A stretch of DNA of 64,000 nt, taken from positions 220,001 through 284,000 of the forward strand of contig JACEVL010000942.1 in the NCBI GenBank assembly GCA_020284085.1, written 5' to 3'. This document shows, piece after piece, positions 10,601-26,875 of this stretch (positions are counted from its first letter, which is position 1; every line of letters begins with the position of its first letter). Both the position numbers and the translations under genes were made by a program. A model generated the notes under the pieces. The model was not told the origin of the DNA and searched no databases. It was given only the letters and a program-made list of their open reading frames with translations. Source of the DNA: Aporrectodea caliginosa (Eukaryota; Annelida; Clitellata; Crassiclitellata; Lumbricidae).

Positions 10601-11551
10601 AGAGAGAGGTCGGAGGTTCGAATCCCATGCATGCAAATAAAAGTTTATTACGAGATTTTGGGTCCACTTGCGCCCTCTAGCCAACTCAGCTATGATGAGC
10701 ACACTGATTGCACACTGGCAGTGGGAAGATCACACAGCGAGCTAGAGGCCACCCGCTCTCATATGCCGAGGCCTAGAAATTGAAGTGGCTAACACTCCAT
10801 AGACATGATTGCCTCTCGAACTAGCTAAATAAGGGATTCTTCTTCTTCCTCTTCTTCTTTTTCTTCTCCTCCTCCTCCTCCTCCTACTCTCCTCCTTCTC
10901 TTCCTCGTCATCCTCGTGGCTAACACTCCATAGGCATGGTTGCCTCTCGGATTAGCTTAAGGAACTCTTCTTCTTCAATCTCTTCCTCTTCTTTTCTTCT
11001 TCTGCTCCTCGTCCCATCTCCTCCCCTCCTCCGCCTCATCACCTCCTCCTCTCCTTCCATTTTTCCTCCTATTCTTCTTCTCCTCCTATCCTCCTCCTTC
11101 TCCTCTTACTTCTCCTCGTCTTCTTCGCGTTGTGCATTACAATATCGGTGCTCTTTCAATCAATATTGGATTCGGTTCGATTTGCCACGAAGATCAAATA
11201 AAAAATGTATTTAAAAGCCTCCATAAACCAATCTAGTAATATAGACTCTGAGACATGGCTTCATCTTTCGTGTAGGGCAAGGGTAAGATGACGACCTTCT
11301 GGTTGACGGGAAAGGTCGGCTACACGGCTCCTCTGCCCGACTACGAAGAGGAGTTCCAGCACGACATTCCCACTCCACGTCGGCTTCCACCGACGGCTGG
11401 AAAGAGCGTCGATGGAAAGACGATGAGACCAAGCATCGAGAGTGGATACTCGGAAACGATCAGCAACCCCGACGTCACGATGAAGGACGGCGTTCGAATA
11501 TCGATCTCACCCAACTTATCGGCGATCACGCCAATCGATTCCGACATGTGA
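105..11551 (+). CDS. Receptor (membrane) guanylate cyclase, 5'-partial, 16 exons
   Basis: Makes cGMP from GTP at the plasma membrane after peptide binding (natriuretic-peptide or sperm-receptor cyclase family). Exons: 105-247, 802-904, 1261-1339, 1886-1982, 2441-2617, 3032-3208, 3856-4024, 4395-4574, 4966-5173, 5736-5876, 6570-6693, 7291-7359, 7879-8041, 9518-9628, 10210-10301, 11276-11551. Every intron is GT-AG and the phases match throughout, giving 768 residues plus stop. Order: ectodomain end (1-81), transmembrane helix (about 83-107), kinase-homology domain (about 141-440), dimerisation helix (445-490), cyclase domain (about 500-690), tail. Both metal aspartates (D517 in FSDI, D561 in ETIGD), the guanine-selecting E557 and C629, and N636 and R640 are present, so the enzyme should be active. 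Family members are usually 1,000-1,100 residues; most of the ectodomain lies upstream of the window. The exact ligand class cannot be told. Confidence 0.93.
280..352 (+). repeat. (CTGT)n / (CTTT)n microsatellite
   Basis: Pyrimidine tetranucleotide run in the intron after the first visible exon. It creates a spurious hydrophobic open frame. Confidence 0.8.
802..904 (+). CDS. Guanylate cyclase exon: juxtamembrane ectodomain
   Basis: Lies between ...gaaacgtcag and gtacgtgt. It reads [16 protein letters not shown] then [14 protein letters not shown]. The P-x-D-x-P-x-C-G-F signature with a following cysteine is typical just outside the membrane of receptor cyclases. Phase 0 start, phase 1 end. 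It is too short and too interrupted to show as a long open frame. Confidence 0.85.
1261..1339 (+). CDS. Guanylate cyclase exon: transmembrane helix
   Basis: After ...tcttttccag it reads [20 protein letters not shown] then IYFIQR, a single hydrophobic helix of about 22 residues followed by a basic stop-transfer residue. It ends before gtaaatg in phase 2. Confidence 0.9.
1886..1982 (+). CDS. Guanylate cyclase exon: intracellular juxtamembrane
   Basis: Reads [20 protein letters not shown] and onward, the strongly conserved start of the cytoplasmic part of receptor cyclases (R-K-x-x-x-E-x-x-L-x-x-x-x-W). Bounded by ...attttcag and gtaattg. Confidence 0.9.
2441..2617 (+). CDS. Guanylate cyclase exon: kinase-homology domain, N-lobe
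   Basis: 59 codons, phase 0 at both ends, bounded by ...ttgttggtag and gtttcg. It holds the beta-3 segment [15 protein letters not shown] with the family's K-F/R-V-x-R-K pattern. The glycine loop is degenerate ([12 protein letters not shown]). Confidence 0.9.
2776..3005 (+). repeat. Degenerate (AGTC/AATC)n intron repeat
   Basis: About 230 bases of imperfect cagtcaat / cagccagt units just upstream of the 3032-3208 exon. Confidence 0.75.
3032..3208 (+). CDS. Guanylate cyclase exon: kinase-homology domain, hinge
   Basis: 59 codons, phase 0-0. It carries [20 protein letters not shown] then [16 protein letters not shown], the hallmark G-A-C-x-x-x-P-N-I and E-Y-C-x-x-G-S-L-Q-D-I motifs. A (CTGT)n microsatellite begins exactly at the donor. 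Confidence 0.92.
3209..3325 (+). repeat. (GTCT)n microsatellite abutting a 5' splice site
   Basis: About 28 near-perfect tctg units, with one interruption near 3245, start at the donor dinucleotide of the 3032-3208 exon, so the intron's first bases are the repeat itself. Confidence 0.9.
3856..4024 (+). CDS. Guanylate cyclase exon: pseudokinase catalytic-loop region
   Basis: Reads [20 protein letters not shown], then [17 protein letters not shown]. The loop has HGRLKSNN in place of kinase HRD-x-K-x-x-N, and TDYG in place of DFG. This is the normal catalytically dead state of receptor-cyclase kinase-homology domains. It ends in phase 1 before gtgagtcg. Confidence 0.92.
4395..4574 (+). CDS. Guanylate cyclase exon: kinase-homology domain, C-lobe
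   Basis: Starts at ag after ...ggtgtttc-ag to keep phase 1. It reads [18 protein letters not shown], with the L-W-T-A-P-E signature, then [20 protein letters not shown]. Ends before gtatct. Confidence 0.9.
4614..4645 (+). repeat. (GTAA)n tract
   Basis: Seven or more gtaa units followed by tattctttattaacc. The same (taag)n-ttctttatta arrangement recurs near 44000 and, degenerated, near 61420, so this may be the end of a dispersed element. Confidence 0.6.
4966..5173 (+). CDS. Guanylate cyclase exon: end of kinase-homology domain
   Basis: Reads [20 protein letters not shown], then [20 protein letters not shown]. The C-W-x-E-D-P-x-x-R-P element closes the kinase-like fold; the usual cysteine is leucine here. 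Ends at phase 2 before gtaagat. Confidence 0.9.
5736..5876 (+). CDS. Guanylate cyclase exon: dimerisation coiled coil
   Basis: Reads [20 protein letters not shown] then [20 protein letters not shown] and RMLPR, the highly conserved linker helix that couples the kinase-homology domain to the cyclase dimer. Bounded by ...ggtctag and gtaggtc. Confidence 0.93.
6047..6275 (+). repeat. Degenerate (TTYACY)n pyrimidine-rich satellite
   Basis: About 230 bases of imperfect ttaccttcacct units in the intron after the dimerisation-helix exon. Both strands are open, giving meaningless frames. Confidence 0.8.
6570..6693 (+). CDS. Guanylate cyclase exon: cyclase domain, first metal site
   Basis: Reads [20 protein letters not shown] then [24 protein letters not shown] supplies the first metal-binding aspartate. 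The following G-F-T of most homologues is G-F-Q here. Bounded by ...tcgacag and gtccag. Confidence 0.93.
6940..7245 (+). mobile_element. Non-LTR retrotransposon 3' end (fragment)
   Basis: Encodes [20 protein letters not shown] then [14 protein letters not shown], the W-x-S-L-P...F-x-x-x-L-K-T-x-x-F end of CR1/L2-like reverse transcriptase proteins. After the stop comes cgcgccatctgttgatgcc, a 3' tail seen in other fragments here (6450, 8400, 23590). The rest of the element is missing (5' truncated). Confidence 0.65.
7291..7359 (+). CDS. Guanylate cyclase exon: cyclase domain, 23 codons
   Basis: Reads [20 protein letters not shown] then VYK, matching V-V-x-x-L-N-x-x-Y-x-x-F-D of the family. 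Phase 0-0, bounded by ...gacttgtag and gtccgt. Confidence 0.93.
7879..8041 (+). CDS. Guanylate cyclase exon: cyclase domain, second metal site
   Basis: Reads [20 protein letters not shown] and onward to KLRMRIG. E in VET selects guanine and D in IGD binds the second metal. Bounded by ...gtctgaag and gtaagcc. Confidence 0.94.
8142..8345 (+). repeat. (CTGT)n and (CCAT)n compound microsatellite
   Basis: Alternating ctgt, ccat and ctat blocks directly after the 7879-8041 exon. Long frames on both strands here are repeat translations. Confidence 0.9.
8565..8700 (+). mobile_element. Non-LTR retrotransposon C-terminus (fragment)
   Basis: Reads [20 protein letters not shown] then YLFQSTYGS and TAA, the same L-P...F-x-S-x-L-K-T-x-L-F ending as the fragments near 6940 and 23300. 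Confidence 0.55.
8752..9124. mobile_element. hAT-type MITE, 373 bp, complete
   Basis: Inverted ends CAGGGGTCTCCAAAGT flank the element and an 8-bp target duplication gtgtattg stands on both sides (8744-8751 and 9125-9132). Next to the 5' end lies the cggcccgcgggccac / cggcccgc motif. No transposase. It sits in a guanylate cyclase intron. Confidence 0.92.
9213..9467. mobile_element. hAT-type MITE, 255 bp, complete
   Basis: Ends CAGAGCCGGATTAA and, inverted, CAGGGCCGGATTAAG. The 8-bp target duplication is gatgttgg (9205-9212 and 9468-9475). The interior repeats ttagggccccc blocks near both ends. It lies 88 bp from the preceding MITE in the same intron. Confidence 0.9.
9518..9628 (+). CDS. Guanylate cyclase exon: cyclase domain signature
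   Basis: Reads [20 protein letters not shown] then [17 protein letters not shown]. It holds the guanine-contacting cysteine in RYC and the N and R of NTTSR. The family's A-G-V-V-G is A-S-V-V-G here. The intron before it (8042-9517) carries two hAT MITEs. Confidence 0.94.
9735..10010 (+). mobile_element. tRNA-derived SINE (copy 1)
   Basis: Pol III box A-like tagcggttagcgtgctgg (9743-9760) and box B-like gggatttcaaatcccc (9779-9794), followed by a body including ctagcaaactcagctacaat. The body matches the element at about 10560. Not a functional tRNA: no foldable acceptor stem is evident. Confidence 0.75.
10210..10301 (+). CDS. Guanylate cyclase exon: end of cyclase domain
   Basis: Reads [20 protein letters not shown] then [11 protein letters not shown], matching the M-x-I-H-x-S and R-G-x-V-x-x-K elements near the cyclase C-terminus. 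Bounded by ...gtgtgacag and gtcagta. Confidence 0.9.
10560..10830 (+). mobile_element. tRNA-derived SINE (copy 2)
   Basis: Box A-like region at 10565-10590 and a good box B ggttcgaatcc (10615-10625). The body (ctagccaactcagctatgat, then taacactccatagacatg) parallels copy 1. A third tail fragment, taacactccataggcatg, follows at 10921. Confidence 0.78.
10840..11120 (+). repeat. Pyrimidine (CTC/TTC)n tract
   Basis: Long ctcctc / cttctt run upstream of the last cyclase exon, interrupted by a SINE tail fragment at about 10915-10970. Confidence 0.85.
11276..11551 (+). CDS. Guanylate cyclase terminal exon and C-terminal tail
   Basis: Begins [12 protein letters not shown], the conserved K-G-K-G-x-x-x-T-x-W-L end of the cyclase fold, then a tail of about 75 residues rich in serine, threonine and proline, ending ...PIDSDM before TGA at 11549. 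The tail matches nothing I recognise. Confidence 0.92.
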   Translation, partial: GKGKMTTFWLTGKVGYTAPLPDYEEEFQHDIPTPRRLPPTAGKSVDGKTMRPSIESGYSETISNPDVTMKDGVRISISPNLSAITPIDSDM

Positions 11552-11699
11552 CGAGTTCTGAAATTCACTTAAGCCTCAAATGCCTCCCCCCAATCCCCCT
11601 CCCCGTTTTCTGCATTTAGTTCTACAAAAGGTGATTCTAATTGTTTATATATTAGGTATTTTATTTTCGTTTGTTCTTCAGTTCATCCATCTGTTCTTA

Positions 11700-11705
11700 A
11701 ATAAA
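11700..11705 (+). terminator. Likely poly(A) signal of the guanylate cyclase gene
   Basis: AATAAA about 150 bases after the stop codon, in AT-rich sequence. Placement fits a short 3' UTR; the cleavage site is not determined. Confidence 0.5.
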
Positions 11706-12009
11706 ATTAATGTTATTTACTTTCAATGACTTTCATGACAACAATGACTTAAATGACTTTCATATTTCATATATTTACTATATTTAATTTAGTAAATTAT
11801 TAAATTTCTATTTAATTAATAACAGCGCTCGTCAGTAAGTTGTTGCCCAACGCTTGGCTCTCGAAAAAATCGGACATTTACGATTTGATTAACTACACTG
11901 TTACTTTAAAAACAGTGAAACAAGGTCAATGTCTTTGTAATCTTATGGCCACCGATCGCGCACGCCTAGATCTACATTGGTGTTAAGTAAGACCTAATTT
12001 TTATCAAGT

Positions 12010-12200
12010 AGGGCTTACTGGTATGTAATGTAATGTAAATCTTCGAAAATTTCACAGCGCCCACAAGCCACGTCAGGGAGACGAGCTTAAACAACGGCGC
12101 TATATCAAGTCCGCAATAGCCAAACTCCTCTGTTCGTTTCGGTGCCAGGACAAAATCCGGGGAGGTCAAGCCGAATCGTGGTTGTATTTGCAATGTATTA
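12010..12200 (+). repeat. Dispersed repeat with (TGTAA)n edge
   Basis: Contains ggtatgtaatgtaatgtaaa and ggcgctatatcaagtccgca. The same sequence occurs inverted at about 58605-58780 and, diverged, at 21170-21305, 35340-35490, 43370-43480, 57995-58140 and 60840-60930. Class unresolved; an old MITE is likely. Confidence 0.6.
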
Positions 12201-12539
12201 ATGCAACAGTCTGATGCCTATACAAACAACTATTCACCACGTTCACATAAACGATTAAATACTGAATAAGGTGTTTCTGTTTTGTATGTCATCACAGACA
12301 TATTTTAGAGATTCTTCTTTTATTGTTCCTTGCGAAGAGTTGCAAGAATTAATGGTTCATGCATGTGCGAGCAATGGGGTGAAGGTAAACCTAATGCCAA
12401 GTTGTACACACCTAACATTGATTCATATTAAATTTTGTGCTGGAGTTCTTTCAGTGAAGCCTACCTTAAATACCAATAATATTATTGTAACTTAAGTAAG
12501 ACAGCAGATTGCAGTTCGTTGCATCTACTTCAGCCCTTT

Positions 12540-13280
12540 TACCGCACGCAGCAGTATCAAACTACCATACACCACAACACTGTTAGCCCTGAACGATCAA
12601 CCGCGTAGTGTAAGCCAGGACATAGTAATTCGCCGGAGTATATGGACGAAGCCCGACGCAACGGGGAGGGTATTATTATTATCATTATTATTATCATTAT
12701 TAGGCTATATTCGTTTATTGGCACACAAGAAACAGCTGGCACACCGCAACTGATCACAGCTAGTTCAAAAGAATAAAGATAGAATCAAAATATAAAACTA
12801 GTGTTAACAGGACGGTTCAAAAGATGGAATTTAGTGTTTAGCCTACTGGTAAATTTTGACAAAGACTCTCATGATTATCATTGGTACCAATTTCCGGTAA
12901 AGGACACGAGGAACATAATTTCTATTGTCCTTAAAGGGTAGTACATAATTATGAGGTCGGGGCAGCGTTATAATTATATTGGCGTATGTTAGTACATGTA
13001 CGTGGGAAAAGCTCCGTCAGAACGTGTGAACTGTTCCTTTGGACCGCAGATAGAAACGTATCCTCAGCTTTGGTAACCAACGTCTCCACAAGCTGCAAGA
13101 TGTGGTCAAAGGGAGAAAGGGTCTAAATCAAGTAATTTTTGCAGACCATCTTCATGTACGACCGCTTTAACCGAACACCACAGTTCAGCAACATACAGGT
13201 CAAAGTTTTTCACTTCAGTCGTATTCAGAAAGATACTTTTTGTAATTTCATTACTAGAAACGCAAATTTCAGCAGTGCAC
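12540..13280 (-). other. 3' flank of zinc-finger gene A (duplicated with the array)
   Basis: No gene. Parts align with sequence downstream of copies C (about 40160-40486) and D (about 50240-50585): a cggcagtatca motif, cctgcaacataaacgg, and ttaaccgaa...acaacagtcc...caacaacaa. So the duplicated unit extends past the stop codons. A (TTATTA)n tail at 12670 with ctatattcgtttattggcac may be an inserted retroelement end. Confidence 0.55.
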
Positions 13281-21487
<8,207 letters not shown>

Positions 21488-21654
21488 TCTCGCAACCACG
21501 ATGAAACGATAAAAACACGTTTTATCAACTAATTTAAAATCCGCTAAATCAATAATGCTGTTTAACAAATTTAGAAGAAACTAAAGATCACGATTAACAG
21601 ATGCAAAAGATCACGCCTGGTCAGAGTTCAGAGGATAGCAAAACATTGCTGCCT

Positions 21655-21715
21655 CCCAACAGCCAATGGATTTGCAGTTATCTAGGTCAGTTTAACATTA
21701 GCCAATCATTTTGCC
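21655..21715 (-). promoter_or_regulatory. Paired CCAAT-box promoter module, gene A
   Basis: Two inverted CCAAT boxes at 21663-21667 and 21702-21706, 39 bp apart, about 175 and 215 bp upstream of the start ATG. Copies B, C and D have the same pair at the same 39-bp spacing. NF-Y is the known binder of such sites; function here is inferred from conservation. Confidence 0.6.
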
Positions 21716-21770
21716 TGTACCTGCGTACATGAATCTAACATCCTGTATAATACGAAAACCGTGATTCGTC

Positions 21771-22226
21771 CAAAGATTTTAACAGGGAGGAAGATGGCCT
21801 ACTTAAAGAATATTGGCTTGCGCAGTGCGAATGAGGGCGCGCAAGGGCTTCTGGTCTAACCAGTGTGAAAAGTTCCTATCTCTACAATGTTAATATCCAT
21901 AAGTTAATGAGGCCGTACGCCTGCTACTGAGGCCGTACGCGTACTGTAACAGTGTAGCTTCGCTTGGGAATCGGAAAAACGAAATTCCAGGATTTTTTCG
22001 CTGGTATTGCCACAGTTAAAGGCTGCACAATAGTGCGGCATGTTGCCTAACTTTCTACTCGGCTAAAATGCTTAATTTCTATTAAGGTCTTCGAATAAAA
22101 CGACTTTTAACCGACGGATTTTAAGATCGGAACTTTTCGTCACACTGGTTTGACCAGAAGCCCTTGCGCGCCCTCATTAGCAGTTTTCTCATTAGTGGTT
22201 CATCTTCCTCCCTGTTAAAATCTTTG
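21771..22226. mobile_element. Long-TIR DNA transposon (456 bp) upstream of gene A
   Basis: Begins CAAAGATTTTAACAGGGAGG and ends with its complement; imperfect arms run for about 100 bp and include gcgcgcaagggcttctggtc. The 8-bp target duplication gattcgtc is present at 21763-21770 and 22227-22234. The uninterrupted site (gattcgtcggtcaacatgg) survives in copy C near 43966. hAT-like by duplication length and CA..TG ends. Confidence 0.88.
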
Positions 22227-22256
22227 GATTCGTCGGTCAACAGGTCGTTGGTCAAC

Positions 22257-22373
22257 ATGGATAATAGTACTGCTTCTATGAAGTTGCCCGACGATGCTTT
22301 AGCGCAGTACACCTTTGCACACGTAAAACGAAAGACTAGTCACGCCAGTAAACATTTTGACGAAAGAATGTAA
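22257..22373 (+). other. Short open frame divergent from gene A promoter
   Basis: ATG-initiated 38-codon frame (MDNSTASMKLPDDALAQYTF...). Related sequence with stops lies at the same place in B (36725-36850) and D (59150-59280). It may be a relic first exon of a head-to-head gene; no continuation was found. Confidence 0.25.
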
Positions 22374-22379
22374 ATGTTC

Positions 22380-23280
22380 TTCTATTGCGACCATGTAGCC
22401 TTGACGTTGCGCGTCTGTCAATTTATTTCTCATGCGAAATCCTTGATCCATGGGTGTCACGACATTAGTGTTTCTATCTACGGGCCCTAATGCAATGTAA
22501 AATTTTAGAAATTTCTCAGATCCATGGTCATGATGCCAGGCATGAGGTCGTTGCATGATCGCTGCATGCCAGGTCGAAGTTCTTAGGAGAGAAAAGCCAC
22601 GTTGAACTTCATAGGCCGGCTAGCAGACTCAAATACATTTTTGTTTAAGATCTCATAGGCCTACCTGCATGCAGATAAAATATAGCTAGGCCTACAATAC
22701 AACGTAGGCGTATACTTGTATTTATCACGAGCTATAATTATTAACAGTCTTATTCGAAGGACGCGTTACAACGTAGAGACAAATTATAGTAGCCTACTTG
22801 AGAAGAGATGAGTCTTAGGCTTCGATTTACGAACAGTAGGCATAGGCCTAATCGATTATCGAGGAGGATCTATATATGCATTGGTTCTGGTGAAGAGTTC
22901 CATTCAGCTGGACCAGCTACTTCAAACATTCTCTGTCCAAATAGTCGATTTACACGTTTGATTACAAAGTCTTCTTTTGAATCTGATCGCAATCCACGTC
23001 TTGACTCAAGAGAAGCACAATTAAGGTCACTAAGGTGTGACTAAAGATGATAAGCAAGTTGGAGCAGAACGTGATCATCATATAATTCGAATCGTTTATT
23101 CAACTTTATTGTGTTAACAACAGACATAACGCTGTATAAAAAAACTGGATATTATAATAATCTGAAGTAATAGCTTAGTACGAGTTCAGGAATAACACAC
23201 GAGATATAATATTCTTTGAGTCTTTGTAAGTCTTTGTTAGAATGGTTTAAGTTACTGTATGTGGTCTGACCCTAACAAAA
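22380..23280. other. Upstream flank of unit A, no gene seen
   Basis: 22380-22580 aligns with flank of unit D (59350-59430 and 60710-60840). 23090-23225 matches 39980-40100 (a ttattgtgttaac...ataacgct repeat). The remaining frames are short and without recognisable content. Confidence 0.5.
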
Positions 23281-23289
23281 TACGGCGTA

Positions 23290-23660
23290 AAATGACCGAA
23301 CTCCGAAATTCTGCAGTTTTTCGGTTACTCCACCAACATCTGAATCAAGCTCCTTTATCTATCACCCCTAGGGCTTTCCACTCAAAACTTAAGTTTCACC
23401 TCTTCAAGAACTCATAAACAGACGCATAATTATGATCCAGATCCCCCACCTTCCAATTCTCGAACCAAACGACTATTAACGACAACCACCTTTACAGCTG
23501 ATCTGCCTCCTCTGATCGTTGTTCCGGCAACCGCACTCGGCCCTCATTCGGACTACACTCTGACTCGGCGCGCAGCAGGCGTGACGGATCAACTGGTGCA
23601 CATGCCTTGTGCTTGGCTTTCGCCTTTCGACTGGCGGTTTAGAAGTTTGGAGTTTACGAT
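23290..23660 (+). mobile_element. Non-LTR retrotransposon 3' end (fragment)
   Basis: Contains an ...RAFHSKLKFHLFKNS-stop ending, then a 3' UTR with cggcgcgcagcag...ttgtgcttggctttcgcctttc resembling the tails of the cyclase-intron fragments. Confidence 0.5.
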
Positions 23661-23884
23661 TACGATGATACGATCACAATCAATTGTCTGTTTCGGGCGG
23701 CGTTTGCCGTAGATGACTCTTTATCTGTCGTGATGGCTTTAACATCATAGACTAGATCGAGATGTTGTGGCATGGGCGCTGTTTTGGGCTGCCAGCTTCG
23801 CTTGTTTAGGCCTAGGCCTACCGTGTTTTATATGTATGTAAAACAGAGTGCGGTTATAGGCAACTGGTAATATAAAGAATATAA

Positions 23885-24117
23885 TAATAATAAATAATAT
23901 CTTTTCTTTAATTTAGCGCCTGACAAACGCACTGCGCTGTACATTTACATGTTATGCAATTGAAACAATCTTAACTAGTTAACTACTAACAGAACAGACA
24001 GCCTGTAATACACGGCGCTAATAGCAGCCTACAAAGCAAATCCGCCCTACGGGGCTCGAACTCGGTACCTCTCGCTCTCTTCGCCAGATGTTATCCAACG
24101 CGCCACCGGACTTACTT
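23885..24117 (-). mobile_element. tRNA-derived SINE, minus orientation (copy 1 of 3)
   Basis: On the minus strand: ggtggcgcgttggataacat (box A side), gagttcgagcccc (box B), then a body ending tagcgcctgacaaacgcact and an (ATT)n tail. Nearly identical copies at 31025-31268 and 35737-35955. Confidence 0.82.
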
Positions 24118-24641
24118 ACTTACTTGTGCCAAAACAAGGAATTAACATATTTATTTAGATAACACGTAGCCTATAATTATTATAATAGTCCCAGCTGTTA
24201 GTTAAGTTATTTATTTCTCCTATTATAATTATTGACTATAATCAAGGAGGTACGCAAAATTGTAAAATATAGACTGCAAGTTTTTCTATATAGCGACCCT
24301 GTGGGAACCTGGCTGTCTGCTATTGACACAGATAAACCTGAACTTAGATGCCAATCTGCCTATCCACAAGGCAGAACATAATGGTCTCATTAGTACACGG
24401 TGGTCTATTAAATGAAGTAGAAACTAAATGGGTCGGGAGCGCTTCCCAGTACATAATTTTCCAGGGGCGCTACATAGGCCTATATCTCTGAAACGAACGT
24501 TGGTAGTAACTGCTTTATACAGCTGCACAGGTTTCAATACAGTACAGGTTGTACTGAAATAACTAAGCAGACTACAAAATTTAGGTGCGGTCATAACCAC
24601 TCCCCATGTCCGCATTCGATATCCTCCCCACACTGCACACG

Positions 24642-26875
24642 TCATTTATGGATGCTCCCCATGCATTTTTCCTTATGAGTCATCATGTTACTGTACAAAG
24701 CAAACCTTTTATCGCATCCGCTACATTCAAAGGGTTTCTCGCCCGTGTGACTTCTCATATGTCCCTCGAGATTTATCTTCTTTGGAAACCTCTTTTTACA
24801 GATATTACATTCAAATGGCTTTTCACCAGTATGCATTCTCATGTGCGTAGACAAATAATTAGCCCCGATGGCTTTACCACACACAGAGCACGTTTTATCC
24901 GCTAACCTCTTCTTTCCGCTGTGAGTGTTCATGTGATATCGCAATTCTACCTTCAGGCGATATTGTTTCTCACAAAACGAACATTTGTACGGCTTCTCTC
25001 CAGTATGAATCGTCATGTGGTGCTTCAAATCAGAGGCATATCGAAACTTCCTTTTGCAGATGTTGCATATAACGCCTTTTCTTTGCTCATCTTTGTTGTG
25101 AGATTCCTTGTGTCTTGATAAATCGTCTCTGGTCTTGAACGACTTTCTGCATTTATTACAAGAGAAAAGCCTCTCCTCTGAATGTGTATATTTATGACGG
25201 CGAAGATTACCCTTGAGACGGAATCGCATGCCACACTGATTGCAGGTGAATGGCTTTTCCTTCGTATGCATCGTCACGTGGTTTGACAAATCACTCTCCT
25301 GTGCAAAACGTTTACCACAAAACTCACAAGAGAAACGTTTCTCGTCATGCTGCAGTGTGATATGGCCATATACAGATTTCCTACACTTGTAGGCCTTACC
25401 ACAGTACCCACAGGCAAAAGGGTTCTCTTTGTCTTTTGTGTGAATCAGTCCTCGTGAAGTAGAACCAGGCGGTAATTTTGAAGTTACCTTGGACACTATG
25501 CGAGTAGAAGATGTACCATGGTCATCATTTGCTTGACGAGTAAATGACGCTGGGACTATCTTTGACGACTCTGAATGATCGGATGAAAACAACGTTTGTG
25601 CCACAACGGAACATTGCGAGCTCTCCGTAGATGAAACTACCTCTTCATATGAGAACGATTTCTCGGTGAAATGAATCATCATGTGCTGTTTCAACGCAGA
25701 GGGAAGCGTAAACACCATCTTGCAGATGTTACAGACGACGTCTTCTCTGTAAGAATCTTCACTATGAACTTTGCTATGGCTGACAAAATCAGGCTTCTCC
25801 TTTGGATGTCTTAAGTTATGATAGCAAAGATCAGTCTTAAGTCGAAAGCGCATACCACAAATATGACAGCAGAAAGGCTTATCTGACGAATGAGTCGCCA
25901 AGTGTCGTGACAAATGGTATTGGTCCCCAAAACGTTTACCACAAATCTCACAAGAAAAACGCGGCTTCTCATCATGCTGCTGTATGATATGGCTAAACAC
26001 AGCATCCCTATTCTTATAGTATCTACCACAGTACCCACACGCAAAAGGCCTTTCCATGTCTTTTGTGTCAAAAATGCCTCGGTCGCTAACTAAAGTAGCA
26101 CCAGAAGGCAGCTTTGAAAGTACCAAGGGATCTACGTGATTCCAAAATGAAGAGGATGTACTAGGGTTAGTAATACAATGGGAAGATGATGACGACGGAA
26201 CTTCTCTTGCCTCCTTTTGATGAAAGGATGGAAGCAACGTTTGTGTCATGGTAGAAGATTGGAATGTTTCAGGCGATGCTTCGTATACGATACCTGCACC
26301 AACTGAAATCCGTTTTTCCATCATGACATTTGACGAATAATCTTTGCTCTCGTTTTGATAGGACTTTGTTTTCATAGAATTTGCAATGCGTGACTCCCCG
26401 ACGATTGCAACGCTGCTCTCAGAAAGAACTTTATTCTGTAGGTTATCAGACGATCTTTGGAGTTCGCTGTTCGAACAGCTTCTCAGGTGAGAGCCAGAAG
26501 TAGTTTCTGCTGATCTGCTTGACACCATTATGAGGCTAAGTATTTTCTGGATTTGACTGTCCTCCAGCTGAATGGGTAGGTTGTTTGTGTCAATATGGCC
26601 TGAATTGTTTGATAATTCATCCACAGAAGCAGTACAATTATTTACAGACAAGAAAAACTCTTCAATTGTCTTCTCTTCTGTTTTATTTGATTTCCCTTGA
26701 CTTGGAAACTGGAAACGAACATCAGCCGATGCAGCTAAGTTATCGACATCTCCTTTATTAATCGATTCCTGAGTTTCTTCTTCGTTTATCTCGATGTCTT
26801 CACAATCACCTTCTTCATAAATTTCCGAATTCGACGATGATGCAATGGAAATGCAATCATCATCAGATATTACCA
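24642..26875 (-). CDS. Gene B zinc-finger exon
   Basis: Acceptor ...gcctttttcag then 743 codons plus stop. N-terminal acidic block SDDDCISIASSSNSEIYEEG and linker like gene A, then fingers from FACGYCGRYY to FECSGCDKRF...HKEKC. The unit equivalent to finger 4 of A has lost its cysteine half. Confidence 0.9.

Noticed and set aside
22808..23044. A 78-residue frame as a gene
   Set aside because: No homologous block, splice context or conservation in the other array units.
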